Below, piece after piece: positions 25,179-33,435 of a DNA stretch of 64,000 bases (the first letter of the stretch is position 1; each line of letters starts with the position of its first letter). Where the stretch lies: contig JABLWZ010000008.1 in NCBI GenBank assembly GCA_013178275.1, positions 124,001 to 188,000 on the forward strand. The letters run 5' to 3'. Both the position numbers and the translations under genes were made by a program. This stretch comes from Bacillota bacterium (GTDB lineage Bacteria > Bacillota > Ch66 > Ch109). Under the pieces are notes generated by a model. That model worked only from the letters and a program-made list of their open reading frames with translations. It was not told where the DNA came from and made no database searches.

Positions 25179-26249
25179 TTATTTTTTATCGGCAAAGAAT
25201 TCGGGTGGAATCAGGGGCTTTTCGTCCAGGCGCAGCTCGGCAAGGCGGAACCCGTGCTTCAGGGCCAGGCGGTACATTTCCACTATCCGGTCGGGGTCGA
25301 GTCCCTTCCCCAGGCCGCAGTCCTCGTACCTTCGCTCCATCGCCAGCAGCATGGTTTCTGCCACGCATGGGTACACGAGGCGGGGCGGGAGTCCGAACAG
25401 CAGTCCCGGCTGGCTGTCCCCGGGGACCTCCCAGAGTCCGCCGTCGATGGCCAGGATGTCCTCCCGACAGCGGGCCAGCATCTGGGAGGTCTCGCGCGGA
25501 CGGGCGATGTCGCAAACGATGGCGCCGGGCCTGAAGGCCTCGGGGGGGATGAGCCGCTCCGAGGCACCCGCCGCTACCAGTACCACGTCGGCCGAGCGGA
25601 GGGTCCCGGCGAGGTCGGTGGAGGTCTTTACGCGGCGGCGGGTTTTTTCCTCTATCTCGTCGGCGATCCGCGTCAGCCCTCTCTGGTCGCGGCCCAGCAG
25701 CGTGATGGCCGCGCCGGTGCCCTCCAGTATGTGCAGCGCGGCCTGGGTCACCACCGCCCCCGGGCACCCGGTCCCGCCGGTGCCTATCACTACTACCTCG
25801 GCCCGGGACAGGTCGATCCCGGCCAGCCTGGAGGCGGGGACTACCGCGGCTATGGCGGTGGCGGCGGTCAGGCTGTTTCCGGTCGTCACCGGCAGGTCCA
25901 GCCTCCGCGCCGCCTGGATGCCTCCATCCCCTACCGTGGAGGTGTAGGCCCCCAGGCCGAGTATCCCGGCTCCCAGCCTCTCCGCCTTTCTTCCCGCCCG
26001 CACGATCCGGTCGACCACCCCCGGTTCGGGGTACTGGAGGATCTGGCGGGTGGTGAGCATCAGGGCGATAAAAAAACCCCCGACTTCGGCCAGCGGGGAA
26101 CGGACCCCGCGTACCTCCGAGAGCTTCAGGGGTGGACAAAGCTTCAATAAGTTTTCGGTCATCCCGTCGGAAAGGTGTCGGGTGATACGGAATCTCCGGC
26201 GCACGTCCTCCAGGGACAGGGGGTGCACCAGGAAGGCGAACTGGTCCAC
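25179..26249 (-). CDS. Acyl-ACP/acyl-thioester reductase-like protein (AAR family)
   Basis: A 356-residue protein laid out like the cyanobacterial long-chain acyl-ACP reductase that makes fatty aldehydes. It begins FAFLVHPLSLEDV and continues with GLGAYTSTVGDGG, TTGNSLTAATAI and the dinucleotide-binding loop VVVIGTGGTGCPG (residues 153-165). Cys295, in YPCVAETMLLAMER, aligns with the nucleophilic Cys (Cys294) of the Synechococcus enzyme in FACFAEAILLEFEG. The predicted reaction is NAD(P)H reduction of an acyl thioester to an aldehyde. The substrate is unknown. It follows the aminotransferase-AAR fusion by 44 bp, evidently in one operon. Confidence 0.75.
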   Translation of the reverse strand: MDQFAFLVHPLSLEDVRRRFRITRHLSDGMTENLLKLCPPLKLSEVRGVRSPLAEVGGFFIALMLTTRQILQYPEPGVVDRIVRAGRKAERLGAGILGLGAYTSTVGDGGIQAARRLDLPVTTGNSLTAATAIAAVVPASRLAGIDLSRAEVVVIGTGGTGCPGAVVTQAALHILEGTGAAITLLGRDQRGLTRIADEIEEKTRRRVKTSTDLAGTLRSADVVLVAAGASERLIPPEAFRPGAIVCDIARPRETSQMLARCREDILAIDGGLWEVPGDSQPGLLFGLPPRLVYPCVAETMLLAMERRYEDCGLGKGLDPDRIVEMYRLALKHGFRLAELRLDEKPLIPPEFFADKK

Positions 26250-26292
26250 TGCGGCCTCCAGTGCCGCGCCTCGGTGGGCGCTCTGGCACTGG

Positions 26293-28986
26293 TTAGCTTA
26301 TGCTGGCCTTCACCAGATGGTTACCGCTGGCCAGGGCCTCGGATATCTCCGCTTCGGTGATCTCCCGCCCATCACAGTGCAGGGCCGCCAGCCCGAACCC
26401 GTGCTTTTTCCCCAGCTGGCGCAGGTACTGGATGGTTTCCAGGGGTATGCGGCTGCCGATGCTGAAGTCCCGGAAGTCTCCCTCCAGGGCCAGCAGCATG
26501 GTCTCTGACAGGCAGGCCAGGTTGACTCCTTCGCGGCAGTTGAGGTTGGAGTTGAAGGCCAGCCGGTCCGGCAGCTGCACCAGGCCTCCCTCGAAGACCA
26601 GCACGTCCCGGCGCTGTTCCCGAACCGCCGGGGACACGTCGTAGGGCCGGGAGACGTCGCACACCACCGCCCCCGGCTTCAGGCAGTCGGAGGTGACCAG
26701 GAAGGCGGGCGAGCTGCTGGCGGTGATAACCAGGTCGGCGCTCCGCATGGATTTTTTCAGGTCCACGGATATACTGACCGGGGGCGTCTCGCCCAGGAAC
26801 CGGGATACATCCTCCATCAGTATGCAGGGTCGCGCCGGTTCCGACCCGCCGACGATCGATTCTTTTAGCCCGGAGAGGAGTCGGCCCGCCTCGGTGTCCT
26901 CGCTCCGGCCGAGCTGGTCGGTGACGCGCTTCAGCCAGGACGCCAGCCCCTCGGACTCTCCCGCTTCCAGCCGGGCGGCGGCGTGCCGGATCATCTCGTC
27001 AGCCAGGGTCCGCAGCCGGCGTACGCTGCTGACCTTGTGGGCGGGGTTGCCGATCAGGTTCACCATGCCCACCCGCTCGGAAAGCAGGATGGCGCATACC
27101 CGGCCGATGGAGCCGGTGGCTCCCACCACCGCGCCCCGGGCGGAGGGGATGTCTATCCCCATCATCTCCGCTCCCTTAAATACCCCTTCCACCGCCATGG
27201 CGATGGTGAAGCTGTTGCCGCTGGTGATGGCCACCCCCCGGCCCTGAACGTCGCGGCCGCCCTGGGTGACCACCGAGGTGTAGGCGCCCAGGCCGACGAT
27301 CTGGGCTCCCAGGTCCACGGCCATATCGACCGCTTCCTGGATGGTCTCCACCACCTGCCGGCGCGGCAACTCCATCATCTGTTTGGCGCCGAAGGGGACG
27401 CCGATCAGCCAGCCCTCCGCCGTCGCGCCCGCCAGGGACCTGACCGCCGGGACGTGGCAGACCAGCTCGGGCTGGGGCTCCCTCGCGCTCCACTCCAGGA
27501 ACCCCTCCTGCTGCTCGGCGCTCCACTGCTCGAAGGAGGGGGTCGCGTTGACCAGTTCGGCCTGCCCCGGGTAGTGGATGAGAAAAGCGAAACGGTTCTT
27601 CGGCTGTTCGCCGGATTCGAGTTTCGAACACTTCACGGGCCTCATGGTGCGGGCCCGGTAGTCCTTAAGGGCCGTCGGCTGGCGGCTGTCGCCCAGCAGG
27701 TAGCCGAACAGCCAGGCATAGTCCTTCAGGTAGATGGTCTGGCAGATACGGTCCAGGGCCTCCAGCAGGCGGTCGATCTCGTGATACTCGATGGTCAGCG
27801 GGGGTTCCAGGCGGATGGTCATGGTGTTGTTCAAAAACGGAGCGGACCGGATGCCGCACACGTTCAGCAGGTAGCCCGAGAGCATGGCGCAGAACCCGCC
27901 CTGGCGGCTCAGGAATATCATAGCCCAGGAGTCCTCGGGGGGGAAGTCCTCAAACTCTAGACCCACCATCAGCCCCTCGCCGCGGACCTCTTTGATCACG
28001 CCCGGCCAGCGCCGCTTTATCTCCCTGGCCCGCAGCAGGAGGTAGTCTCCTTTTTCCTTCACCTCCTGGATGATCTTCCGGTCGTCGGCCAGCAGCCGGT
28101 CGAGGACCGCGAGGCCGATCGCGCAGGTGAAGTTGTTGTTGCTGAAGGTGGAACTGTGCAGCCTCCCGTAGTCATCGTTCCAGACCGCGGGGCTGGACAG
28201 GCAGACCCCCAGCGGCGCCAGCCCGCCGCCCAGGGCCTTGGAGAGCAGAAGTATGTCGGGTTCAACCGACTCCTTTTCGCAGGCGAACATCCGGCCGGTG
28301 CGTCCCAGGCCGGTCTGGACCTCGTCCAAGATGAAGACCACCCCGTGGCGGCGGCAGAGCTCCCGGGCCCCGGACAGGTAACCGGGAGGAGGGACGACTA
28401 TCCCCCCCTCGCCCTGGATCGGCTCGATCAAGAACCCCGCGATGGCTTCCCCCTCTTCCCGCAGCTTCGCCTCCAGGGCATCCAGGTCCCCGAAGGGAAT
28501 CTGAATAAACCCCGAAGCCGGCGCGTAGAAGGGGGTCTGAAAGACCCTCCGCCCGGTGGCGGACAGGGCGCCCAGGGTCTTGCCGTGGAAACTGTTCTCG
28601 GTCGACAGCAGCTTGAACCTCCCGGTGGCCGAACGGGCCAGCTTGATAGCGGCCTCCACCGCCTCGGTCCCGCTCTGGACGAAGGTGGCGTACTCCAGGT
28701 CCCCCGGGGCTGCCTCGCTCAGCCTCTCGGCCAGCTCGACCGCCTTCAGCGGCACCGAGGGCTGGATCATGGTAGGCAGCCCGCTCTCCCGGAAGCGCTC
28801 CACCGCCTGCCAGATGAAGTCGGGGTTGTATCCGAAGGGGACCGCCCCGTACTGGGCGATGACGTCCAGGTAGCCCCTTCCCTCCTCGTCGTACAGGTAG
28901 TTGCCCGCCCCGAGGACGTAAGTCTTGTTCAGCCGAAATATCTCCAGCAGCCGGTTGATGGTAGGGTTCAGGATATCCGCTCGCAA
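26293..28986 (-). CDS. Class III aminotransferase fused to an acyl-ACP-reductase-like domain
   Basis: An 897-residue two-domain protein. Residues ~1-430 are a fold-type I, class III PLP-dependent transaminase (FVQSGTEAVEAAIKLAR, FHGKTLGALSATGR, DEVQTGLGRTG with Asp221, and Lys250 in LLLSKALGGGLAPLG). Residues ~465-897 are an AAR-family reductase: FAFLIHYPGQAE, GLGAYTSVVTQGG, SGNSFTIAMAVEG, the NAD(P) loop VVGATGSIGRV (residues 620-630) and the nucleophile Cys825 in LACLSETMLLALEGD. All key residues of both activities appear intact. The natural inference is thioester to aldehyde to primary amine, or the reverse, in one polypeptide. A palindrome at 29087-29106 lies upstream. Confidence 0.85.
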   Translation of the reverse strand: MRADILNPTINRLLEIFRLNKTYVLGAGNYLYDEEGRGYLDVIAQYGAVPFGYNPDFIWQAVERFRESGLPTMIQPSVPLKAVELAERLSEAAPGDLEYATFVQSGTEAVEAAIKLARSATGRFKLLSTENSFHGKTLGALSATGRRVFQTPFYAPASGFIQIPFGDLDALEAKLREEGEAIAGFLIEPIQGEGGIVVPPPGYLSGARELCRRHGVVFILDEVQTGLGRTGRMFACEKESVEPDILLLSKALGGGLAPLGVCLSSPAVWNDDYGRLHSSTFSNNNFTCAIGLAVLDRLLADDRKIIQEVKEKGDYLLLRAREIKRRWPGVIKEVRGEGLMVGLEFEDFPPEDSWAMIFLSRQGGFCAMLSGYLLNVCGIRSAPFLNNTMTIRLEPPLTIEYHEIDRLLEALDRICQTIYLKDYAWLFGYLLGDSRQPTALKDYRARTMRPVKCSKLESGEQPKNRFAFLIHYPGQAELVNATPSFEQWSAEQQEGFLEWSAREPQPELVCHVPAVRSLAGATAEGWLIGVPFGAKQMMELPRRQVVETIQEAVDMAVDLGAQIVGLGAYTSVVTQGGRDVQGRGVAITSGNSFTIAMAVEGVFKGAEMMGIDIPSARGAVVGATGSIGRVCAILLSERVGMVNLIGNPAHKVSSVRRLRTLADEMIRHAAARLEAGESEGLASWLKRVTDQLGRSEDTEAGRLLSGLKESIVGGSEPARPCILMEDVSRFLGETPPVSISVDLKKSMRSADLVITASSSPAFLVTSDCLKPGAVVCDVSRPYDVSPAVREQRRDVLVFEGGLVQLPDRLAFNSNLNCREGVNLACLSETMLLALEGDFRDFSIGSRIPLETIQYLRQLGKKHGFGLAALHCDGREITEAEISEALASGNHLVKASIS

Positions 28987-29086
28987 ACCAGAAAACCTTC
29001 TTTCATGAATTATTCAAAACTGGTGCACTCGTCGGCGCACCACCTGGTTTATTCATACGTTTTCCCAGCATGTCCTATAACCACCG

Positions 29087-29106
29087 TGTGCACAATATTG
29101 TGCACA
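29087..29106. promoter_or_regulatory. Perfect 20-bp palindrome in the promoter region of the aminotransferase operon
   Basis: TGTGCACAATATTGTGCACA reads the same on both strands. It lies 100 bp upstream of the aminotransferase-AAR start and 137 bp upstream of the divergent gene at 29243. The position suits an operator for one or both. It is not the standard Crp (TGTGA-N6-TCACA) or Fnr site. Confidence 0.6.
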
Positions 29107-29242
29107 TAGTCCCTGCTTCTATTATACTACCGTTTTCTGGCACGGCGCAACTTCGAAGCTGTCTTTAAGGCTTCTGCGTACTTATGTCCCGGTGGAATGA
29201 GGGTGAAGGATCGGGGGAAAACTGACCGGTGAGGTGATCAGC

Positions 29243-29653
29243 ATGGTCGAACGTCTGGAACGCTTTATCAGCGGCAGCTCCAGCTTCTACGGCGAGGACC
29301 CGGGCCGCTCCCCCCGGGGGTTCAAGCTGAACCAGGGAGAGCAGTCGGTGTTCGGCTACTTCCCGAGCAGCACCAAGGCCCAGAAGGCGCTGCAGGAGAT
29401 CAGGAACCTGGGGTTCGAGACGGCGCAGATGGACCGGGTCGGGCTGTACGGCAGCACCGCCAACCCGCAGTTCAACAATCCGCTGACCGGAGGCCTGGGC
29501 CTGAGTTCGGCCGCCCACTCCCCGGTGAGCGGCATGGCGGCCGAAAACTACGGCGCGGCGGGCGGCGAGTCCTTCCTCCTGACCGTGGTCGCGGACAGCG
29601 CCCGCTCCCCCGAGGTAGTCAGGATCATCAGGGAAAACGGCGGGAGTGTGTAG
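29243..29653 (+). CDS. Unknown Gly/Ser-rich protein
   Basis: A 136-residue protein. The middle shows a ferredoxin-like pattern of residue pairing (QSVFGYFPSSTKAQKALQEI, then GESFLLTVVADSARSPEVVR, then IIRENGG), reminiscent of small stress proteins that sense by an ACT-like or heat-induced fold. It is separated by a Gly/Asn-rich linker (STANPQFNNPLTGGLGLSSA). ATG 29243 is preferred, because GAGGTGATCAGC gives correct spacing. A GTG at 29234 is also possible. Divergent from the aminotransferase operon. Function unknown. Confidence 0.6.
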   Translation: MVERLERFISGSSSFYGEDPGRSPRGFKLNQGEQSVFGYFPSSTKAQKALQEIRNLGFETAQMDRVGLYGSTANPQFNNPLTGGLGLSSAAHSPVSGMAAENYGAAGGESFLLTVVADSARSPEVVRIIRENGGSV

Positions 29654-29707
29654 GGGAAGTTAGTACGTATGATGTTAAGAATTAAGAAACGTGGCGCCGT
29701 ATAAGCC

Positions 29708-30281
29708 GCATTCAATCTTGGTTAAGGCTGGGCCTCACCCTGCGGTGTCCTGTCGCCCCATACTCCCTCTGCTTACGCAGGTTACCGAATATTATTCTTC
29801 CTAATACCTTTTCTATTGTCGCTAGGTGCTGTTTAAAATCCAGGCTGGAGAAAGGGTCTTCGACCCTGCTGTACTGCCAACTGCTCATTCTTCGGGTAAA
29901 AGGGGTAAAAAGTCCAAACGCGCATCCTTGCCCTTGGACTTCTCGCGACCTCCTGTCGCTCGCCCCTCTTCTACCAGTCAGCATTCCCCTGCTTCGCAGG
30001 TTGTCCAGATGCAATTTCTCATACAAACTTTCTCTTAGGTTCTGAACACTCCCTATGTTCCATCCTGGAGAAAGGGTCTCCCTATGGTCAACCCTAAGGG
30101 CAGTAAGACGCAGAGCACCATAATGGGCACTGCATTCGCAGTTTAACCAGGTATTGTGTATTATCATACCTTGGCTGGTCCAGCCTACTGCTGCTTTATC
30201 ACCAGGTTGGTGAACGAGGGTCAACCTAGTTGACCCTATGCCCCCGCAGGGCTTACCCACTATTTGGGGTTGATTGAATGC
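29708..30281 (-). ncRNA. Dispersed structured element, long copy (B)
   Basis: The element is bounded by GCATTCAATC and GATTGAATGC, a perfect 10-bp inverted pair, and reads in the minus direction. It shares with 57143-57406 the opening (TCAACCCCAAATAGTGG), a core GGGGCGAGCGACAGGAGGTC then GCGAG, and the closing GGCGACAGGACACCGCAGGG. The next hairpin (29911-29940) is AGTCCAA/TTGGACT around a conserved AAGGATG loop. In the 57-kb copy the same hairpin is AAGCAAA/TTTGCTT, so the stem changes but pairing is kept. This copy carries about 300 extra bases relative to the 57-kb one. It could be an orphan mobile-element RNA. No gene inside is convincing. Confidence 0.6.
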
Positions 30282-30407
30282 TGGTGCAGTTATGTCAAGG
30301 CACGCGGGGTTTTTCTGGGTCCTGTATCCCGTCGCTTCCAGCGGCGCGACATGCACCACCGCAACCGCCGCTGAACATTAAGACCGCAAGACAACGTCCA
30401 AATTTAT

Positions 30408-30577
30408 TAGCAGAACTAAGCGACCGTCGGAGTCCAGAATCGGGGCGAGCGGACAGGATGTCAGCGAGCCTTTCGCCCGAAAAGCGATTGAATACCGCTT
30501 CAATCGCTTTCGTTAGCACAGGAGGTGCGTTCCGAAAGGGTACCCGATTCTGGACGGAGCAGCTTTTAGTTCTGCTA
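30408..30577 (+). ncRNA. Nested inverted-repeat structure related to the dispersed element (D)
   Basis: An outer stem, TAGCAGAACTAA (30408-30419) with TTAGTTCTGCTA (30566-30577), is perfect over 12 bp. A second stem, GTCCAGAATCGGG (30432-30444) with CCCGATTCTGGAC (30543-30555), is perfect over 13 bp. An inner hairpin, AAAGCGATTGAA with TTCAATCGCTTT (30482-30511), is perfect over 12 bp. Between them lies GGGGCGAGCGGACAGGATGT, a variant of the core motif of the other elements. Three nested perfect stems strongly suggest a folded RNA or DNA cruciform. Confidence 0.55.
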
Positions 30578-30669
30578 GAAGAATGGGACTTTCGGCGGGA
30601 TTAATGTGAGGAAAAGAGCGGTTTGAAATGCTGCATACGCCGCTGACCCACTCTTTTTTGTTACCGAAG

Positions 30670-31140
30670 CTACGTCCGCAGCGTGGCGACCAGGCGCTGG
30701 GGATGGATCAGCAGGTCCAGCGCTTCTTCGATGCTGCGGCAGACCACGTCGGAGTTCAGTATCGACCTTGCCGCCGCGCCCTCGGAGCCGATGACGAGTA
30801 TCCCCAGCCAGCTGGCCTCCAGCATCAGGTGGTCGTTGAACCCGTTGCCGATGGCCACCACCCGGTCGGGCCCCAGCTTCTTGACGAACTTCTCTTTCTG
30901 CGAATAGCCTCCGGTGCCGCTGATCTTGACGATCTCGACCGGCAGCCGCGAACAGTACTCCTTCACCAGCCCGAAGGTGTCAGCGGTAATGATGTAGATC
31001 TTCAGGTAGTCCGCCAGGAACCTGATCCGCTCCTCCACCCCCTCCAGTATCTCCCCGTCCTCGGCCAGGGTCCCGTTGTAATCCAGGACCAGGTAATGCA
31101 GCTCCAGCGTGTCGCTCCCCGGGATATCCACTTTCAGCAT
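30670..31140 (-). CDS. Small HAD-family hydrolase
   Basis: A 156-residue protein of the haloacid dehalogenase superfamily, with catalytic LDYNGTLAEDG (Asp nucleophile), IYIITADTFG (motif II) and the late Asp motif AIGNGFNDHLML. No cap domain is present, as in the C0-type small phosphatases. In this family a short HAD domain often acts on phosphorylated small molecules. The substrate is unknown. It is divergent from the SpoIID-like gene at 31251. Confidence 0.85.
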   Translation of the reverse strand: MLKVDIPGSDTLELHYLVLDYNGTLAEDGEILEGVEERIRFLADYLKIYIITADTFGLVKEYCSRLPVEIVKISGTGGYSQKEKFVKKLGPDRVVAIGNGFNDHLMLEASWLGILVIGSEGAAARSILNSDVVCRSIEEALDLLIHPQRLVATLRT

Positions 31141-31250
31141 CGGCCTTCCCCTTTCTCAATTCTCTTTTTATTTTATCCCGCATAAATCCGCGTCTTCAAC
31201 CAGATACTAGTAACAGCGTTTTGAAAACAGATCGAAAGGTGTGATTTTTC

Positions 31251-32234
31251 GTGTACAAGCGTCTGTCCCCGGTGGCGCTGCTGTGCGCACTGCTCCTGGT
31301 CGCGAACCTGATAGGCGGGTGCGCCCAGAAGCCCCAGCAGAAGCCGGGCGGGGGAAAGGTCCCGCCGATCCCGGAGGCCATCAGCAAGGGCGCCAATGTG
31401 GAGCCGGAACTCAAGGTGTACTTCCATGAAAATGGTACGGTAAAAACCATGAAATTGGAAGAGTATATTCAAGGGGTGGTCGCGGGTGAGATGGGTCCCG
31501 ACTGGCCGGACAAGGCTTTCGCCGCCCAGGCGATACTGGCGCGGACCTTCACCCTGCAGAAGATAGCTGAGAAGCCGAAGCTCGACAACCGTGACGCCAA
31601 CGCCTCCACCAACAAGAGCGAGTTTCAGGCTTACGACGCCGCCAAGGTCAACGACCGCATCAAGAAGGCGGTGGAGAGCACCCGCGGCAAGGTGCTGGTC
31701 TACAACGGCGATTATGTCCGGGCCTGGTTCCACGCTTACAGCGGCGGAAAAACCGCGACCGCCAAGGACGGTCTGGACTTTACCCAGGCCGCGACCCCCT
31801 ATATAGCTTCGGTCAACGACTCCCAGTTCGACACCGCCATCCCTGACGACGTCAAGACCTGGAAGGCCTCGTTCTCGCTGGACCAGGTCCAGAAAGCGGT
31901 GAAGCAGATAAACGGCAGCGACCCGGGCAAGGTGACCTCGATCGTACTGGGGCCTAAAAACCCGTCCGACCGCATCGACACCATCAAGGTCAACAACGTC
32001 GAGGTCAAGACCAACGCCCTGCGCACCGCTCTGGACAGTACCGTCTTCAAGTCGACCATGCTGAACCAGGCGCAGGTGCAGGGCGGCAAGGCGGTATTCG
32101 CGGGCCGGGGTTACGGTCACGGGGTGGGGATGTCCCAGTGGGGGGCCCGGGTCATGGCCGACCAGGGCAAGTCGCCCGAGGACATCGTGGGCTACTACTT
32201 CAAGAACACCAACCTGGTCAGCCTGTACCAGTAG
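31251..32234 (+). CDS. SpoIID/LytB-domain lipoprotein
   Basis: A 327-residue protein. A lipobox (LIGGC, Cys24) follows an N-terminal hydrophobic signal. The SpoIID domain spans ~55-325, with LEEYIQGVVAGEMGPDWP, FAAQAILARTFTL, FHAYSGGKTATA and the C-terminal GRGYGHGVGMSQWGA. SpoIID domains cut the glycan strands of peptidoglycan that lack stem peptides, often during engulfment, though lipoprotein paralogues also exist in vegetative cells. The start is GTG 31251, after AAAGGTGATTTTTC. A zinc-finger gene follows by 10 bp. Confidence 0.9.
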   Translation: MYKRLSPVALLCALLLVANLIGGCAQKPQQKPGGGKVPPIPEAISKGANVEPELKVYFHENGTVKTMKLEEYIQGVVAGEMGPDWPDKAFAAQAILARTFTLQKIAEKPKLDNRDANASTNKSEFQAYDAAKVNDRIKKAVESTRGKVLVYNGDYVRAWFHAYSGGKTATAKDGLDFTQAATPYIASVNDSQFDTAIPDDVKTWKASFSLDQVQKAVKQINGSDPGKVTSIVLGPKNPSDRIDTIKVNNVEVKTNALRTALDSTVFKSTMLNQAQVQGGKAVFAGRGYGHGVGMSQWGARVMADQGKSPEDIVGYYFKNTNLVSLYQ

Positions 32235-32243
32235 GAGGATACC

Positions 32244-32477
32244 ATGCTGGAATGCCCGCTTTGCAATCAGCTGATAAACATCTACCAGGTCTGTCCCAAG
32301 TGCCACCAGCCGGTGGTGGACGGGGGGTCGCTGGGGAACTACGTGGGCCCCTACAGCCCTTACGAGGAGGGCGGCCTGGAGTGGGGTGAGAGCGTTCACT
32401 CCTGTACCCACCTCATCTACTGCCCCAGCTGCGGGGAGGACTGGCCGGTGGAGATTGGGATGGTCAGCATGAGATGA
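32244..32477 (+). CDS. Small double zinc-ribbon protein
   Basis: A 77-residue protein with three CxxC-type pairs: CPLC near the start, CPKC at ~19 and CPSC at ~60, plus a single Cys at ~54. This can hold two zinc ions. The middle is acidic and Gly-rich (GPYSPYEEGGLEWGESV). It is the last gene of a two-gene unit with the SpoIID-like gene and precedes a strong terminator. I do not recognise a named family. Confidence 0.7.
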   Translation: MLECPLCNQLINIYQVCPKCHQPVVDGGSLGNYVGPYSPYEEGGLEWGESVHSCTHLIYCPSCGEDWPVEIGMVSMR

Positions 32478-32492
32478 CTCGGGATAAGGTGA

Positions 32493-32526
32493 ACGGGGCG
32501 GTTACACCGGTTAACCGCCCCGTTTT
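32493..32526 (+). terminator. Strong intrinsic terminator after the SpoIID-like/zinc-ribbon unit
   Basis: ACGGGGCGGTTA and TAACCGCCCCGT form a perfect 12-bp stem with a 7-nt loop, followed by TTTTC. Confidence 0.85.
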
Positions 32527-32544
32527 CTTTCATCTACTTAATCA

Positions 32545-32566
32545 AATAAAAACGGTCATATGACCG
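32545..32566 (-). terminator. Terminator of the MoaD-like operon
   Basis: CGGTCATATGACCG is a perfect 14-bp palindrome. On the minus strand it is followed by TTTTTATTT. It lies about 65 bp beyond the MoaD-like stop codon. Confidence 0.65.
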
Positions 32567-32629
32567 CTCTCTTAACAATAAGGGCTGGGATAGCTTAGGT
32601 ATGGTTTTGTCGACTTTTTCACCGACTGA

Positions 32630-32905
32630 TCAGCCACCCCGCCGCTCGTCGCTGAGTATGGGGATGTCGCACTCCGGGCCTTCATAGGACGAGAAGAAGG
32701 CTATGTAATCCCCCTCCTGCAGTACGTAATCGCCGCTCTTTATCTCCCGGTTCACCAGTCCCAGGTGGGACAGCTCGGGGGGGAGCTGCAGCCGCTCTCC
32801 CAGCTGGCTCAGGGTGGTGCCCTGGCAGACCTCGACCTGGATCGGATTGCTGATATACTCTTCCGCCGCCACCGCGGGGTCGACGACCTCCACCAATACC
32901 TGCAT
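32630..32905 (-). CDS. MoaD/ThiS-like ubiquitin-fold protein ending in Gly-Gly
   Basis: A 91-residue protein (starting at ATG 32905 after GGAGGAAGCCGAGC) with a beta-grasp pattern: MQVLVEVVDP, QVEVCQGTTLSQLGERL, LGLVNREIKSGDYVLQEGD, then YIAFFSS. This is the usual MoaD/ThiS/TtuB pattern, which normally ends in GG just after the last strand. Here about 20 extra residues follow, and the protein still ends in ...DERRGG. The terminal Gly-Gly suggests activation as a thiocarboxylate for sulfur transfer, though the extension is unusual. It is last in the operon with trmL. Confidence 0.7.
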   Translation of the reverse strand: MQVLVEVVDPAVAAEEYISNPIQVEVCQGTTLSQLGERLQLPPELSHLGLVNREIKSGDYVLQEGDYIAFFSSYEGPECDIPILSDERRGG

Positions 32906-32949
32906 GCTCGGCTTCCTCCGTATCATAGTCTTCCGGTTTATTGTCCCAT

Positions 32950-33408
32950 TCAGGTGAGGTTTTTAAACCCCTGCTGGCGCAGTGCCTCGTACAATACTAC
33001 CGCGACCGAGTTGGAGAGGTTCAGGGAGCGGGTTCCCGCCATCATGGGGATCCGCAGGCAGCGGTCGGGGTAGGCCTCCAGCAGCCATCCCGGCAGCCCC
33101 GCGGTCTCCCGGCCGAAGACCAGGAAGCTGTCCTCGGGGTAGGCCAGGTCGGTGTGCCAGCGCCCGCCCTTGGTGGTGCAGAAAAAAAGCTGATCCCGGC
33201 CGTGCTGCTTTAAAAACCCGTCCAGGGAGTCGTGGAAAAGTATCTTCACCTGGTCCCAGTAGTCCAGCCCCGCTCGCTTCAGGTGGCGGTCGTCGGTGGA
33301 GAAGCCCAGCGGGCGCACCAGGTGCAGGACCGTCCCGGTGGCGGAGCAGGTCCGGACCACGTTGCCGGTGTTCTGCGGTATTTCGGGTTCGACCAGTACT
33401 ATGTTAAT
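32950..33408 (-). CDS. trmL: tRNA (cytidine/uridine-2'-O)-methyltransferase, TrmL/SPOUT family
   Basis: A 153-residue protein of the SPOUT family, which methylates the 2'-OH at the wobble position of certain tRNA-Leu. It has the opening INIVLVEPEIPQNTGNVVR, HLVRPLGF, the SAM-binding knot FLVFGRETAGLP and IPMMAGTRSLNLSNSVAVVLYEA. The conserved N terminus has no ATG. Reading back to position 33408 gives ATT, with GGAGG nine bases before it, so ATT is the likely start codon. A GTG at 33360 would remove the conserved N-terminal strand. It lies between a Cys-cluster gene and the MoaD-like gene. Confidence 0.88.
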   Translation of the reverse strand: MNIVLVEPEIPQNTGNVVRTCSATGTVLHLVRPLGFSTDDRHLKRAGLDYWDQVKILFHDSLDGFLKQHGRDQLFFCTTKGGRWHTDLAYPEDSFLVFGRETAGLPGWLLEAYPDRCLRIPMMAGTRSLNLSNSVAVVLYEALRQQGFKNLT

Positions 33409-33435
33409 CGTTCTGCACCTCCGGTCTTCGGCTGG

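Noticed and set aside
29712-30359. A 215-residue open frame on the minus strand across the dispersed element
   Set aside because: No ribosome binding site, no recognised family, and the region matches two other copies at RNA-fold level rather than codon level.
30278-30604. A 108-residue open frame over the nested structure
   Set aside because: It covers three perfect nested stems, has no ribosome binding site and no family match.
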